DNA of 64,000 nt from Dyadobacter pollutisoli (GTDB lineage Bacteria > Bacteroidota > Bacteroidia > Cytophagales > Spirosomataceae), in assembly GCF_026625565.1 (NCBI RefSeq), contig NZ_CP112998.1:6174501-6238500 (forward strand). The letters are read 5' to 3'. The notes beneath the pieces were generated by a model. The model was not told the DNA's origin, made no database searches, and was given only the letters and a program-made list of their open reading frames with translations. Positions 43,337-53,249 of this stretch are shown piece after piece. A program made the translations under genes and the position numbers. Numbering within the stretch: position 1 is the stretch's first letter; every line of letters begins with the position of its first letter.

Positions 43337-44212
43337 TCAATTGCGCATATCAAGTCCCCATGACAACTTGCTTCTGAGGGTATTTAAAAAACTATCGTCG
43401 AGCATTTTGATCAGCTTTGCAGTGAAATCTGCTTTCCTGACGGTCAGTTGCGTATTTTCGTCCACTACCCGGGACCGGGCGTCGAGCGAAACCAGGAAAT
43501 TATTACTGCGGCTTTTTACCTCCAGCTTGATCACTGCGGTATCCTCTACAACCAGCGGCCTCACATTCAGGTTATGTGGGCTGATGGGCGTGATGATGAA
43601 GTTTTGTGAATGCGGCACCAGTACAGGCCCACCGCAGCTCAGGGAATAGCCCGTAGAGCCGGTAGGCGTCGATACGATGAGTCCGTCAGCCCAATAGGAG
43701 TTCAAAAACTCGCCGTTCAGGTAGGTATGTACGGTGATCATGGACGACGTATCCGTTTTGGTGATGGTGAAATCATTCAATCCAAAATTCAGTCCGTCAA
43801 ACAGATCAATATTGGAATCAATGGCAACCAATGTTCTTTCGTCAATGCGAAACTGGCTGGTTTCCAGTGCGGTAATCATGTCAGCGATTCTTTCGGGAGA
43901 AACTGTGGCCAGAAATCCCAGTCTGCCTACATTAATACCGATGGCTGGAATTTGTCGTTTTCCAACGTGTGTGATGGTTTCGAGCAAGGTGCCGTCGCCG
44001 CCCATGCTGACGACAAGGCGCGCGTCAAAAAGCTCTTCGGGTTTTTCGTAAACAAGGGTAGAAAAGTGAGCAATCCCGGTTTGGTCGAGGAATATCCGGA
44101 AGGGCCTGGAAAGCTGGACTTCAACTTTGCGACGGGACAGTTCGTTGAACATGTTTTCAATGAACGGGCGGGCGGACTCATTAAAGTTACGTCCGTGAAT
44201 TGCTATTTTCAT
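43337..44212 (-). CDS. nadK: NAD kinase
   Basis: Phosphorylates NAD+ to NADP+. The 291-residue protein carries the GGDGT motif (MGGDGTLLE, about residue 70), INVGRLGFL, the conserved segment ADGLIVSTPTGSTGYSLSCGGPV with the NAD-binding GSTGYS, and the C-terminal beta sandwich. Length is normal. It follows the CBS gene by 91 bases and precedes the dipeptide epimerase. Confidence 0.96.
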   Translation of the reverse strand: MKIAIHGRNFNESARPFIENMFNELSRRKVEVQLSRPFRIFLDQTGIAHFSTLVYEKPEELFDARLVVSMGGDGTLLETITHVGKRQIPAIGINVGRLGFLATVSPERIADMITALETSQFRIDERTLVAIDSNIDLFDGLNFGLNDFTITKTDTSSMITVHTYLNGEFLNSYWADGLIVSTPTGSTGYSLSCGGPVLVPHSQNFIITPISPHNLNVRPLVVEDTAVIKLEVKSRSNNFLVSLDARSRVVDENTQLTVRKADFTAKLIKMLDDSFLNTLRSKLSWGLDMRN

Positions 44213-44303
44213 GAAAGAAAAAGTAAATCATCTTGTTTCTCCCGAAATATACGCGACAAATATGCCGATTCAAAAGAGAAGAAATAATACAGACAAGAAG
44301 AAA

Positions 44304-44975
44304 CTAGGTGGCGAGGTATCTCAAAAGCATGTCCAGGCGCTCCTGGTCTACACTTTCGATCGGATCGTTAGCATGCGCCTCTTCCACTTCATAACCGAAG
44401 CGTTCGAGCGTTGCAATGATCGGGGTAATATGAGTGCGGTTGAGTTTTAAAGTAAGCTTTGCTTCATTCGTCGGATCGTAGCTTTCACCGGATGAATAAT
44501 AGCTGCTTAAAATTTTGGTCCCGTTTGATTCGATCAGACGGCTTATTTCTGAAAGGGAATAACTGCGTTCAGCTATTTTAAGTACAATTACTGCACCTTT
44601 TTCCTGAACACCGAGATCGTTGACAAAATGCTCCACCAGTTCATTAACCAGTATGCTTCCGGCGAAGCTCCTGTCGTCGTGCAGCACCGGAATAATTTGC
44701 AAGCCAAACTGGTTCACAATCCGGAGAAGCTCATAAGGGTGCTGATCTTCCGACGCAAAAATGTCCTTATGCTGAATAATAATCCGGGCGAGCAACTCGG
44801 CACTGTCCGTCACATCGAAAAGAATGTCTTCGGAAACAATGCCCTGATATAACCCGTTATCCGCCACGATTAATTGCTTAACGCCGAATTCATCCATCCA
44901 GTCCAATGCCGTGCTCACCGAATCACTCGGTTTAAGAACGGGAATCATGGGATTAATGAGAGAAGCAGCGAGCAT
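44304..44975 (-). CDS. CBS-domain protein
   Basis: A 223-residue cytosolic protein with two CBS motifs in its first half (about 8-55, PMIPVLKPSDSVSTALDWMDEFGVKQLIVADN; and about 75-130, IFASEDQHPYELLRIVNQFGLQIIPVLHDD), which usually bind adenine nucleotides, and a C-terminal ACT-like region (about 140-223). It is a sensory or regulatory protein with no enzyme domain. The pairing with nadK is common in Cytophagales as far as I recall; a link to nucleotide sensing is possible but unproven. Confidence 0.88.
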   Translation of the reverse strand: MLAASLINPMIPVLKPSDSVSTALDWMDEFGVKQLIVADNGLYQGIVSEDILFDVTDSAELLARIIIQHKDIFASEDQHPYELLRIVNQFGLQIIPVLHDDRSFAGSILVNELVEHFVNDLGVQEKGAVIVLKIAERSYSLSEISRLIESNGTKILSSYYSSGESYDPTNEAKLTLKLNRTHITPIIATLERFGYEVEEAHANDPIESVDQERLDMLLRYLAT

Positions 44976-45064
44976 ATTTTCAGGGCGTCATTTTCCGAAT
45001 CTATAAAAAAACTATATATCTATCAACTTTCGCAGCAAAGAAATTTTTCAGCAGATAGCACTCA

Positions 45065-45838
45065 TCAGGCAATCGGAACTGAAATGTGCTTTTGTACAAA
45101 GCTTTCCAATATAATATTGAATTCATGCGGATGTTCCATCATGGGGGCGTGGCCGCACTTATCAATAAAATACAATTCTGAGCCAGCGATCAGGCGGTTG
45201 AACTCGTAACCTACGTGCGGCGGTGTAATGGTATCGTTCAGGCCCCAAACGAGCAGGGTAGGAACGTGGATCTCATGAAGGTCTTTGGCGAGATTGTGGC
45301 GCTGGGCTGATTTGGCAATGCCAACGATGCTCATACATTTCGGAATACTGGAAGTGGTCTCAAACACCTCATCGATAAGGTCTTTGGTGGCTACTTCCGG
45401 ATCGTAGAATGTATACGCAACACGTTCCTTGATATAATCATAGCTTCCTCTTTTTGGAAAGGAACCACCCATTGAATTCTCAAATAAACCCGAGCTGCCA
45501 GTCAAAACCAGCTTGTGAACATTGCTCTGATTTTTCAATGTATAAAGTAACCCGATATGACCTCCCAGGGAGTTACCGATCACAGTAACATTAGTCAGAT
45601 TTTTGAATGAAACGAAATCTTCTAAAAATGCGAGAAGTGCTTCAAGGCCTGCCTCACGGGGAGGTAGTTCGTAAATGGGTAGTAGAGGAATAATAACCCG
45701 GTAACGGCTTGAAAAATGATCGATAATGCCGTCCCAGTTACTCAATGCACCGAAAAGGCCATGCAAAAGCAGTAATGTTTCGCCTTTTCCCTCGTCGATA
45801 AACTGAAACCTGCCTTCTGCATGTACTGAATATTTCAT
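45065..45838 (-). CDS. alpha/beta hydrolase
   Basis: A 257-residue soluble hydrolase with a complete catalytic set: oxyanion segment LLLHGLFGALSNWD, nucleophile elbow VIGNSLGGHIG (Ser about 98), acid DTITPP (about 216) and His in DKCGHAPMMEHP (about 238). The pattern is that of the haloalkane dehalogenase/haloperoxidase/ester group, so the substrate is unknown. Starts at ATG 45838 with 89 bases to the CBS gene downstream. Confidence 0.9.
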   Translation of the reverse strand: MKYSVHAEGRFQFIDEGKGETLLLLHGLFGALSNWDGIIDHFSSRYRVIIPLLPIYELPPREAGLEALLAFLEDFVSFKNLTNVTVIGNSLGGHIGLLYTLKNQSNVHKLVLTGSSGLFENSMGGSFPKRGSYDYIKERVAYTFYDPEVATKDLIDEVFETTSSIPKCMSIVGIAKSAQRHNLAKDLHEIHVPTLLVWGLNDTITPPHVGYEFNRLIAGSELYFIDKCGHAPMMEHPHEFNIILESFVQKHISVPIA

Positions 45839-46175
45839 TCTCTTTTTTGTGGATTATATTGTTTATTCAAGCTGTAAAACTCAAAAAGAGTTCAATCAGG
45901 CAGTTTATAACGTATCAAAGAAACTAATGCATGATTTGGATACATTACAAAACTAGTTATTTTTTTGATTGATTTATGATGTAAAGTAACAAACCAGAAT
46001 TGATTTTCTTGTAAATATTATATTATTATTAAAAGAATTAGTGCATTAACATAGAATGGTGCAATTTCGTTCTTCGGGAATTGCAATCCTGCTAACCGAA
46101 ATTTAGCTAGAATTTCCATCTAAGAAGATTAGAAAAATATTAAAAGTATTATAAATTAAGTCTCAGCTAATAAAA
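45839..46175. other. 337-base AT-rich divergent intergenic region
   Basis: Between two hydrolase genes. No RNA gene, repeat or open frame of note was seen. No good TAnnTTTG match was found on either strand; the promoters for the two flanking genes are therefore not identified. Confidence 0.4.
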
Positions 46176-47090
46176 ATGATGTCTATCAACAGGTTCCTGA
46201 CACTTTTGCTCGTCGCTTTACCAAGTATTTGGATATTTACTGCGGCGCAAACTACGATTCCCCTGTACCCCCATAAGATCCCAAATGCATTGCCTTCGAA
46301 AGACCAGGAAACGAATAAGGACAACGTTATACGAAACGTTTCCAAGCCTACGCTGAGCATTTTTCTCCCTGACGCTGCTGTCGCAAATGGTACCGCGGTA
46401 ATTGTGTGCCCGGGTGGCGGTTATGGCGTGCTCGTGATAGACCGGGAGGGCTACCAGGTGGCGAAGGAGCTCAACAAGTCGGGGATAGCTGCTTTTGTAC
46501 TGAAATACAGACTGCCGAGTGAAGAAACAATGCAGGATAAGTCGCTAGGGCCTTTACAGGATGCGCAGCAGGCGATTAAAACTGTGAGGGAACGGGCTGC
46601 TGAATGGAAAATCGATCCCCAAAAAATAGGGATAATGGGTTTTTCGGCCGGAGGTCACCTTGCTGCAACCGCGGGGACACATTATGACAGTACTTTCATC
46701 GCCAACACGAATAAGACAAGCCTTCGCCCCGACTTTATGATATTGGTTTATCCTGTGATCAGTTTACTGGATAAAATCGGGCACAAAGGTTCTGCTTCCA
46801 ACTTATTGGGTGCTTCACCTGGAATAGAGAAAGCGAAATATTTCTCCAACGAATTGCAGGTTACCAAAACAACGCCTCCTGCTTTTTTGACCCATGCCGG
46901 GGACGATACGGTGGTACCGGTGTCGAACAGTATCAAGTTTTACGAGGCGCTCAATGCAAAAGGCGTGCCTTCGGACCTGCATATTTATGCCAAGGGCGAA
47001 CATGGCTACTTGAAAGTCCCTTCATTTGAGGAATGGTACGGGCGATGCCGTCAATGGATGCGGACCAATGGTTTTTTACCATCTAATTGA
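46176..47090 (+). CDS. secreted alpha/beta esterase (acetyl-xylan-esterase-like)
   Basis: After a signal peptide (about residues 1-24, ends TAAQ) comes an alpha/beta hydrolase with CPGGGY (oxyanion hole, about 80), MGFSAGGHLA (Ser elbow about 157), GDDTVVP (Asp about 250) and EHGY (His about 281). This set is typical of the BD-FAE/esterase-lipase group found in polysaccharide-degrading Bacteroidota; the substrate could be an acetylated glycan. Its stop is separated by 2 bases from the stop of the dehydratase gene on the other strand. Confidence 0.88.
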   Translation: MMSINRFLTLLLVALPSIWIFTAAQTTIPLYPHKIPNALPSKDQETNKDNVIRNVSKPTLSIFLPDAAVANGTAVIVCPGGGYGVLVIDREGYQVAKELNKSGIAAFVLKYRLPSEETMQDKSLGPLQDAQQAIKTVRERAAEWKIDPQKIGIMGFSAGGHLAATAGTHYDSTFIANTNKTSLRPDFMILVYPVISLLDKIGHKGSASNLLGASPGIEKAKYFSNELQVTKTTPPAFLTHAGDDTVVPVSNSIKFYEALNAKGVPSDLHIYAKGEHGYLKVPSFEEWYGRCRQWMRTNGFLPSN

Positions 47091-47092
47091 CA

Positions 47093-48253
47093 TTACTTCA
47101 CATCGATCAGGTCACTTTTGTCAAGTTTCTGAAACTCGGAATTGTTGCTGATATACTCAGGGATCATCAGTTTGAGCAATGCTACCATCTGATCGGTCTG
47201 ACCGGAAAGAAGTACCTCCGTCAGCAAAGCTTTCATCGTTTCTACATTGATAAAGGAAAGCGGTGCCAACCGTGCGATCCTGATTTTGGGATGAAGTGCA
47301 GCATCACAGCTATCATCACTCAGCAGTTCTTCATTTAGTTTCTCGCCGGGTCGCATGCCAGTATACTTGATTTGGATATCAGTTTCGGGCTGTAAACCTG
47401 ACAATACGATCATTCGATAGGCAATGTCTTTGATCCGAACCGGTTTACCCATATCGAAAAACAGTATCTGCCCATTACTACCGACTGCTCCCGCCTCCAG
47501 AACGAGCTGACAGGCCTCCGATACCGTCATAATGTAACGGGTAACATCAGGGTGCGTGACGGTTACCGGGCCACCCGAGGCAATCTGGTTTTTAAAAACG
47601 GGGATAAAAGAACCATTGGAACCCAATACATTGCCAAACCGGGTGATAACGAACCGCGTCGCTGCCGAATGACGAAACCCGAGGTATTGCAGGTAGATTT
47701 CCGCCATACGTTTGGTAGCGCCCATCACGCTGGATGGATTGACAGCTTTGTCGGTTGAAATGAGGATGAAAGTGGCAACATGGTGTTCCAGGGCCAAATC
47801 TGCCAGTATCTGAGTTCCCAGTACATTGGTTTTGATGGCTTCATAGGGATGCTTTTCCATGATAGGCACGTGCTTGTATGCCGCTGCATGGAAAATGATC
47901 TCTGGTCGGGCGGAGGATATGATTTCATTCATCCGGACGGGATCGGTGACGTTGGCTACAAATGAATGTATTTCCAGGTTTGGGAAGCAGGCATTGAGAT
48001 GGATATCCAGCTCATGAAGATTTGTCTCTGAATGATCTATCAGAAATAGTTTTGCGGGGCCGTACGAAGCGATTTGCCTGGTCAGCTCACTACCGATAGA
48101 CCCTGCCGCGCCGGTAATGAGGATGGTACTGTACGAGATCTGGTTAGAGATATTGGATTGATCAATGATGATCGGTTCCCGCCCGAGGAGTTCTTCGAGG
48201 TTGAACGGGCTGATACTTTGAACTGATACGGTTTTGTTTTGATCTGACGGCAT
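47093..48253 (-). CDS. UDP-sugar 4,6-dehydratase/epimerase (PglF/CapD C-terminal type), soluble
   Basis: A 386-residue short-chain dehydrogenase with the Rossmann motif TGAAGSIGSEL (about 47-57), HAAAYKHVPIMEKHP and the catalytic VMGATKRMAE, where Met replaces the usual Tyr of YxxxK as in the PglF/WbpM group. It starts MPSDQNKTVSVQSISP..., then ELLGREPI, which in full-length PglF/WbpM lies after four membrane helices; here those helices are absent. It likely makes UDP-4-keto-6-deoxy-sugars for capsule or glycan synthesis. No sugar aminotransferase lies next to it. Confidence 0.88.
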   Translation of the reverse strand: MPSDQNKTVSVQSISPFNLEELLGREPIIIDQSNISNQISYSTILITGAAGSIGSELTRQIASYGPAKLFLIDHSETNLHELDIHLNACFPNLEIHSFVANVTDPVRMNEIISSARPEIIFHAAAYKHVPIMEKHPYEAIKTNVLGTQILADLALEHHVATFILISTDKAVNPSSVMGATKRMAEIYLQYLGFRHSAATRFVITRFGNVLGSNGSFIPVFKNQIASGGPVTVTHPDVTRYIMTVSEACQLVLEAGAVGSNGQILFFDMGKPVRIKDIAYRMIVLSGLQPETDIQIKYTGMRPGEKLNEELLSDDSCDAALHPKIRIARLAPLSFINVETMKALLTEVLLSGQTDQMVALLKLMIPEYISNNSEFQKLDKSDLIDVK

Positions 48254-48318
48254 ATGAAATGTAATTCCTGGGATAGGAGGATTATATTTTATACGCAGCT
48301 TTTATAAAGAAGTCACAA

Positions 48319-48348
48319 AAAAAGAGCTGAAATCGTACAGCTCTTTTT
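48319..48348 (-). terminator. terminator after nuoN
   Basis: AAAAAGAGCTG (48319-48329) pairs with CAGCTCTTTTT (48338-48348), 8-base loop. It is 23 bases beyond the nuoN stop on the minus strand and has T tracts in both directions. Confidence 0.8.
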
Positions 48349-48370
48349 ACAAATTGATAAAGAATATTTT

Positions 48371-49768
48371 TTACATAAATCCTTCAAAGATGCCCGGAGC
48401 GAGTCCAAACAGAATGGTAAGGAATGTTGCAAGTACGAGAATGACCTGATAGAAAGGCGCTACCCTGATTTTGATAAGGTCTCCCTCTTTCAGATAAGAT
48501 GAAATGATCACCCGGAAATAATAATAAATACCGACTGTGGACATTAACACTGCAATGACTGTGATCCAGATAATTCCTCTTTCAGCGGCACTGGTAAAAA
48601 TGAAAAACTTACCCCAGAATCCGGCTGTCAATGGTATTCCGGCCAGTGATAGCATGGACACCGCGAGTACGAAAGCGAGTAAAGGGTTTTGCTTGGCAAG
48701 CCCGTTGAAAGCTTCGTAGCGTTCGTTGGGCTGTCCTTCGATGGTTTTTTCTTTTGAAACCAACATTAAAACACCAAATGCTGAGATAGTCGAAAGCGAG
48801 TAGGCAAGCGAGTAAAATATGATGGCGTTCTGAGAAGGCTTGGTGAGGGCTGTTAATGCGATGAGCAGGTAACCGGCATGCGAGATACCTGAATACGCGA
48901 GCATTCTCTTGAAGCTGTTCTGGCTTGTGGCGCCGATATTTCCTACCAGGAGCGTGAGTACCGCTATGGCCGCGATCACAATCCACCAGAAGCCATAAAT
49001 GTTGGAGAAAGAACTGCTTAATAACCTGAATAACGCTGCAAATCCGGCCGTTTTTACAACCGTTGACATGAATGTTGTAAAAATAGTAGGCGCACCTTCA
49101 TATACATCGGGCGTCCAGAAATGGAATGGAGCTGCTGAAACTTTGAAGAGCATTCCGATCAGCAATAACAGCAAGCCAGCATATAGAATGTAAGACTGAG
49201 TTCCGGCTGGAATATTGGAAGCGAATCCCTGAATCTGGGCAAGTTTGAATGAACCGGTAGCACCATAGAGCAGCGTCATGCCGAAAAGCATAAAGCCGGT
49301 CGCGAATGCACCCATCAGGAAATATTTCAATGCAGCCTCATTGGAGCGCAGATTTCGTTTGTTGCTACCCGTCAGAATGTACATGGCAACGGAAAGGATT
49401 TCGACCCCGATAAAAAGCATGATCAAATGTTCGAAACCGACCATCATAATCGCTCCTACGAGTGAAAAGAGCATTAGACCATAATATTCAGCGGGTTCAG
49501 AATCTGCATTGTCCTGGAATCCACCTGAAATGGCCACGATCATAAAAGCAGAAAGTAATATGATCCCGTTAAAAGCCAGCGTAACGTTGTCGACCCGCAA
49601 CATGTCATAAAAATACAGCAACGGGCCTTTGTTCCATTCTATAAAATTGCTCGCTAATGCAATGATCAGAAACAGAAGGGTCGCAGGAAGCAGGATGTTT
49701 TTAGATTTCGAGAAGCCCAGAAAAAGGGTAACGACTCCAAGAAATGACAACAATATAATGGGATACAT
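48371..49768 (-). CDS. nuoN: NADH-quinone oxidoreductase subunit N
   Basis: Antiporter-like membrane subunit of complex I. The 465-residue protein has about 14 membrane helices, the conserved Glu in FIGVEILSVAMYILTGS (about 125), the lysine region AAPFHFWTPDVYEGAPT (about 220-235) and VVKTAGFAAL. Length is usual for NuoN. It starts 8 bases after the nuoM stop, so they are co-transcribed, and a terminator follows its stop. Confidence 0.95.
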   Translation of the reverse strand: MYPIILLSFLGVVTLFLGFSKSKNILLPATLLFLIIALASNFIEWNKGPLLYFYDMLRVDNVTLAFNGIILLSAFMIVAISGGFQDNADSEPAEYYGLMLFSLVGAIMMVGFEHLIMLFIGVEILSVAMYILTGSNKRNLRSNEAALKYFLMGAFATGFMLFGMTLLYGATGSFKLAQIQGFASNIPAGTQSYILYAGLLLLLIGMLFKVSAAPFHFWTPDVYEGAPTIFTTFMSTVVKTAGFAALFRLLSSSFSNIYGFWWIVIAAIAVLTLLVGNIGATSQNSFKRMLAYSGISHAGYLLIALTALTKPSQNAIIFYSLAYSLSTISAFGVLMLVSKEKTIEGQPNERYEAFNGLAKQNPLLAFVLAVSMLSLAGIPLTAGFWGKFFIFTSAAERGIIWITVIAVLMSTVGIYYYFRVIISSYLKEGDLIKIRVAPFYQVILVLATFLTILFGLAPGIFEGFM

Positions 49769-49776
49769 ATTCTTAC

Positions 49777-51225
49777 TTAGTTATTTACCAGTTGCAAAAG
49801 TTGGCTTACAGCAGGTTCGGTTAGTTTCAAAAATGTGCTTGGGTAAATACCAATCCAGAAAACCATGATGATCAGCGGCAATAGTACAGCGCGTTCGCTT
49901 GCAGTAAGGTCCTGAAAGCCTTCAACCCACTTGGATTTCGGCCCGAACATTGATTTCTGAAACAAGCGCAGCATATAAACGGAGCCCAGGATGATCGTTA
50001 ACCCGGCGATGGCGCCCAGCCAGCCGTCATATTGGAATACGCTTGAAAGCAGCAGAAATTCACCTACAAAACCATTGGTTAGGGGCAATGCAACACTTCC
50101 GAGCAGCAATACCATAAAGTAGACGCTCAAATGTGGTGTAGACTGGCTGATACCGCCCAGTTGGTCGAGGTAACGGGTTTTTGTTCTCGAATAAATAATA
50201 TCAATAATGAAGAAGAGGCCGATCACATTGATACCGTGAGCGAGCATCTGGATCAAAGCACCTTGCAAACCATTGAGTGAAGATGAGAAAACTCCGGCGG
50301 CCATCAGTCCGACGTGTGCAAATGACGAGTAAGCGATCAGACGCTTCATATCGCTTTGCTGGATCGCGATGATGGAGCCATAAATGATTCCGATCACGGA
50401 CAGGATCATCGCCATCATTCCCCATGTTTCCATTCCTTCGGGAACGATGGGCAGCAGGAAGCGGATCAGACCATATACCCCCATTTTGAGCATGATACCG
50501 GATAACAGCATCGTTGCAGGAGTGGGAGATTCCGTGTAAGTATCCGGCTGCCAGGTATGAAAAGGGAACAAAGGCATTTTAATGGCAAAGGCAATGAAGA
50601 ATGCCCAGAAAATAAAGCCCTGAACCATCGGGCTCAACTGCAGCTGATAGAATGCGGTAATTTCGGAAGAATGCGTACCCGGTGTTTGGTAATACAAATA
50701 AACCAACGCCACCATCATGAACAAGCTACCGAAGATCGTATAAATGAAGAATTTCAATGTGACTTTCAAGCGATTTTCTCCACCCCAGACTGCCGCCAGA
50801 AAGTAAACCGGAATCAGCGCTGCTTCGAAGAAAAGATAAAAAAGGAATGCGTCAGTCGCTGTAAAAACCCCGATCAGGGCCGATTCCATAAACAGGATCA
50901 GCGAATAGAACGTAGCTGAATTTTTGTACTCGTGCTTGAATGCGGACAGAATGATCAGCGGCGTCAGGAAAGTGGTGAGGAGCACCAGCACCATGCTGAT
51001 CCCGTCGATACCGGCAGCAAATGATATACCGCCAGAAGCAACCCACGCATATTTGAAACCAAACTGACTACCTGCCGCAGGGTCAAACTGCATCCAGGCG
51101 GTGACAGCGACGCCGAGCGAAACCAGGCCGCCCAATAACGCTACCTGTTTTGCCAGGCGGTCACCGGACAAAAGGGTGATAACACCTGCTGCTATCGGTA
51201 AAAGTATTAAAAGAAGAGTAAGCAT
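49777..51225 (-). CDS. nuoM: NADH-quinone oxidoreductase subunit M
   Basis: The 482-residue antiporter-like subunit of complex I. Conserved Glu in YLFFEAALIPVYFL (about 135), the Lys/His segment FAIKMPLFPFHTWQPDTYTESP (about 215-236) and the later Lys in FSSSLN/KTRY segments are present; helices number about 14. It lies between nuoL and nuoN on the minus strand, with 56 bases after nuoL. Confidence 0.95.
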   Translation of the reverse strand: MLTLLLILLPIAAGVITLLSGDRLAKQVALLGGLVSLGVAVTAWMQFDPAAGSQFGFKYAWVASGGISFAAGIDGISMVLVLLTTFLTPLIILSAFKHEYKNSATFYSLILFMESALIGVFTATDAFLFYLFFEAALIPVYFLAAVWGGENRLKVTLKFFIYTIFGSLFMMVALVYLYYQTPGTHSSEITAFYQLQLSPMVQGFIFWAFFIAFAIKMPLFPFHTWQPDTYTESPTPATMLLSGIMLKMGVYGLIRFLLPIVPEGMETWGMMAMILSVIGIIYGSIIAIQQSDMKRLIAYSSFAHVGLMAAGVFSSSLNGLQGALIQMLAHGINVIGLFFIIDIIYSRTKTRYLDQLGGISQSTPHLSVYFMVLLLGSVALPLTNGFVGEFLLLSSVFQYDGWLGAIAGLTIILGSVYMLRLFQKSMFGPKSKWVEGFQDLTASERAVLLPLIIMVFWIGIYPSTFLKLTEPAVSQLLQLVNN

Positions 51226-51281
51226 ATTTTCAAGTCAACGGTCAGCAACAAATGGTGAACGGATTTTTTGATAAGTACTGA

Positions 51282-53198
51282 TCAAAGTAAAAGTTTCCAG
51301 AATAACAGGACTACAATGCCTAAAACCATGGCAAAAACGTAGTCTCCCGTTGAACCTGTTTGCGTTTTTTTCAAGAGCTTAGCCAGTGTACCAATGATCC
51401 TGACGGCAGCATTGACAAGCAGATCGATAAAAAATTCTCCGAAACTGTACAGAATATTGGATAGCGTCTTCATCGGTTTTACAAATACCGAATCGTAGAG
51501 CTCATCCACATAATATTTGTTATAAACCAATTTTTGAAGAGATGATTTTTCACTTGTATCAGCCGCAGGTACGGATGCTTTTTGAACATACATCACGTAA
51601 GCAACAATGGCGGAAACCAATGCAACTGCTACCGAAACACCCATTAAAAGATATTCTTCCGAGTGAGAAAGCGTGGTCGCTTCAAATGCTGTGGGGTTAA
51701 CCTGACGGGCCGCGTCATAAAGCGGGCTCATGAACTCGGCCAGGTAATGTGTGCCGTGCAATGCTTCTGGTACTCCAATAAATCCACCCACCGCTGAAAG
51801 AACAGCCAGAATGATCAATGGAATGGTCATGGAAGCAGGTGACTCGTGCAAATGATGCTCCTGCTCGTGTGTACCGCGGAATGTGCCGAAGAAAGTAAGG
51901 AACAGCAACCGGAACATATAAAAAGAGGTCATCAAAGAACCCAGCACACCAATTACCCAAAGAACCTTATTGTGTTCAAATACATGGGCTAGAATTTCAT
52001 CTTTGGAGAAAAACCCTGCAAATGGCGGGATACCTGAAATGGCGATGGTAGCAATCAGAAAAGTCAGGAAGGTAACTGGTAGTTTTTTCCTCAATCCCCC
52101 CATGGAACGGATATCCTGCTCGTCGGACATGGCGTGAATGACGCTACCTGCCCCGAGGAATAACAATGCTTTGAAGAATGCATGGGTAATGACATGGAAC
52201 ATCGATGCTGAATAAGCCATCGCGCCTAAGCCCATAAACATATAACCCAGCTGACTCACAGTAGAGTAGGCCAGTACTTTCTTGATATCGTTTTGTAAAA
52301 GACCAATGGACGCGGCAAACAATGCAGTAGCAGCTCCAATGATACCCACAATCTCCAAAGTAGAAGGAGCGAGGGAGTACAAGACATTGGAACGGATCAC
52401 CATGTAAATACCGGCAGTAACCATGGTAGCTGCGTGGATCAATGCTGAAACGGGTGTAGGGCCAGCCATCGCATCAGGTAACCAGGTGTACAGCGGTATC
52501 TGGGCTGACTTACCCATTGCCCCGATAAACAGAAACAATGTAATGGCAATGATCGCAGGGTCACCGATCGGGAAACTGGTAGCTTTACTGAATACTTCCG
52601 AATATTCTACCGAACCGAACGTAGCAATGATCGTGAAGATACCCAGCAGAAAGCCAAGATCACCTACACGGTTCATAATGAATGCCTTGCGGGCAGCATT
52701 GTTGTAGTTTGTATTTTTATTCCAAAAGCCAATCAGCAGGTAGGAGCATAATCCCACACCTTCCCAGCCAATGAACATGATCACATAATTGGAACCCAAA
52801 ACCAGCAGCAACATGAAAAACAAAAACAGGTTCAGGTAGGCAAAGAACTTACCAAAACCGGAATCGTGATGCATATAACCAATGGAATAAATGTGGATCA
52901 GCGAACCCACTCCGGTAATGATCATCAGCATTAAAAGAGAAAGCTGGTCGACCTGGAAAGAAAATGGAATGTTCAGGGCGCCCACTGTGATCCAGTCAAA
53001 AAGCGGGACTATCAGCGGCTGACTTCCGGATGCCAGAAATGCATTGAAAGTCATGACGGATAAAACGAAACTCGCCACCACGGCCAGTGTTCCGATAATT
53101 CCGGCGGCTCCTTTTGGAATATTGGGGAATCCGAGTCCGTTGATCAGGAAACCAAGTAATGGTAACAGCGGAATCAGAATGAGTAATGATGCAGACAT
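51282..53198 (-). CDS. nuoL: NADH-quinone oxidoreductase subunit L
   Basis: The largest antiporter-like subunit (638 residues), carrying the long amphipathic helix at the C-terminus. Conserved Glu in GWEGVGLCSYLLIGFW (about 144), Lys/Pro-rich GKSAQIPLYTWLPDAMAGPTPVSALIHAATMVTAG (about 230-262) and the C-terminal transverse helix (about 540-600) are seen. Its stop is 56 bases before nuoM; nuoK ends 51 bases upstream on the same strand. Confidence 0.95.
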   Translation of the reverse strand: MSASLLILIPLLPLLGFLINGLGFPNIPKGAAGIIGTLAVVASFVLSVMTFNAFLASGSQPLIVPLFDWITVGALNIPFSFQVDQLSLLMLMIITGVGSLIHIYSIGYMHHDSGFGKFFAYLNLFLFFMLLLVLGSNYVIMFIGWEGVGLCSYLLIGFWNKNTNYNNAARKAFIMNRVGDLGFLLGIFTIIATFGSVEYSEVFSKATSFPIGDPAIIAITLFLFIGAMGKSAQIPLYTWLPDAMAGPTPVSALIHAATMVTAGIYMVIRSNVLYSLAPSTLEIVGIIGAATALFAASIGLLQNDIKKVLAYSTVSQLGYMFMGLGAMAYSASMFHVITHAFFKALLFLGAGSVIHAMSDEQDIRSMGGLRKKLPVTFLTFLIATIAISGIPPFAGFFSKDEILAHVFEHNKVLWVIGVLGSLMTSFYMFRLLFLTFFGTFRGTHEQEHHLHESPASMTIPLIILAVLSAVGGFIGVPEALHGTHYLAEFMSPLYDAARQVNPTAFEATTLSHSEEYLLMGVSVAVALVSAIVAYVMYVQKASVPAADTSEKSSLQKLVYNKYYVDELYDSVFVKPMKTLSNILYSFGEFFIDLLVNAAVRIIGTLAKLLKKTQTGSTGDYVFAMVLGIVVLLFWKLLL

Positions 53199-53249
53199 GT
53201 TTATTTTTTAATCTTTAATCTCTTGAATATCTACCCGTTGTGTCAGCTT

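Noticed and set aside
44211..44450. Plus-strand 79-codon frame overlapping nadK and the CBS gene
   Set aside because: Mostly antisense to the CBS gene; no start site and no recognisable domain.
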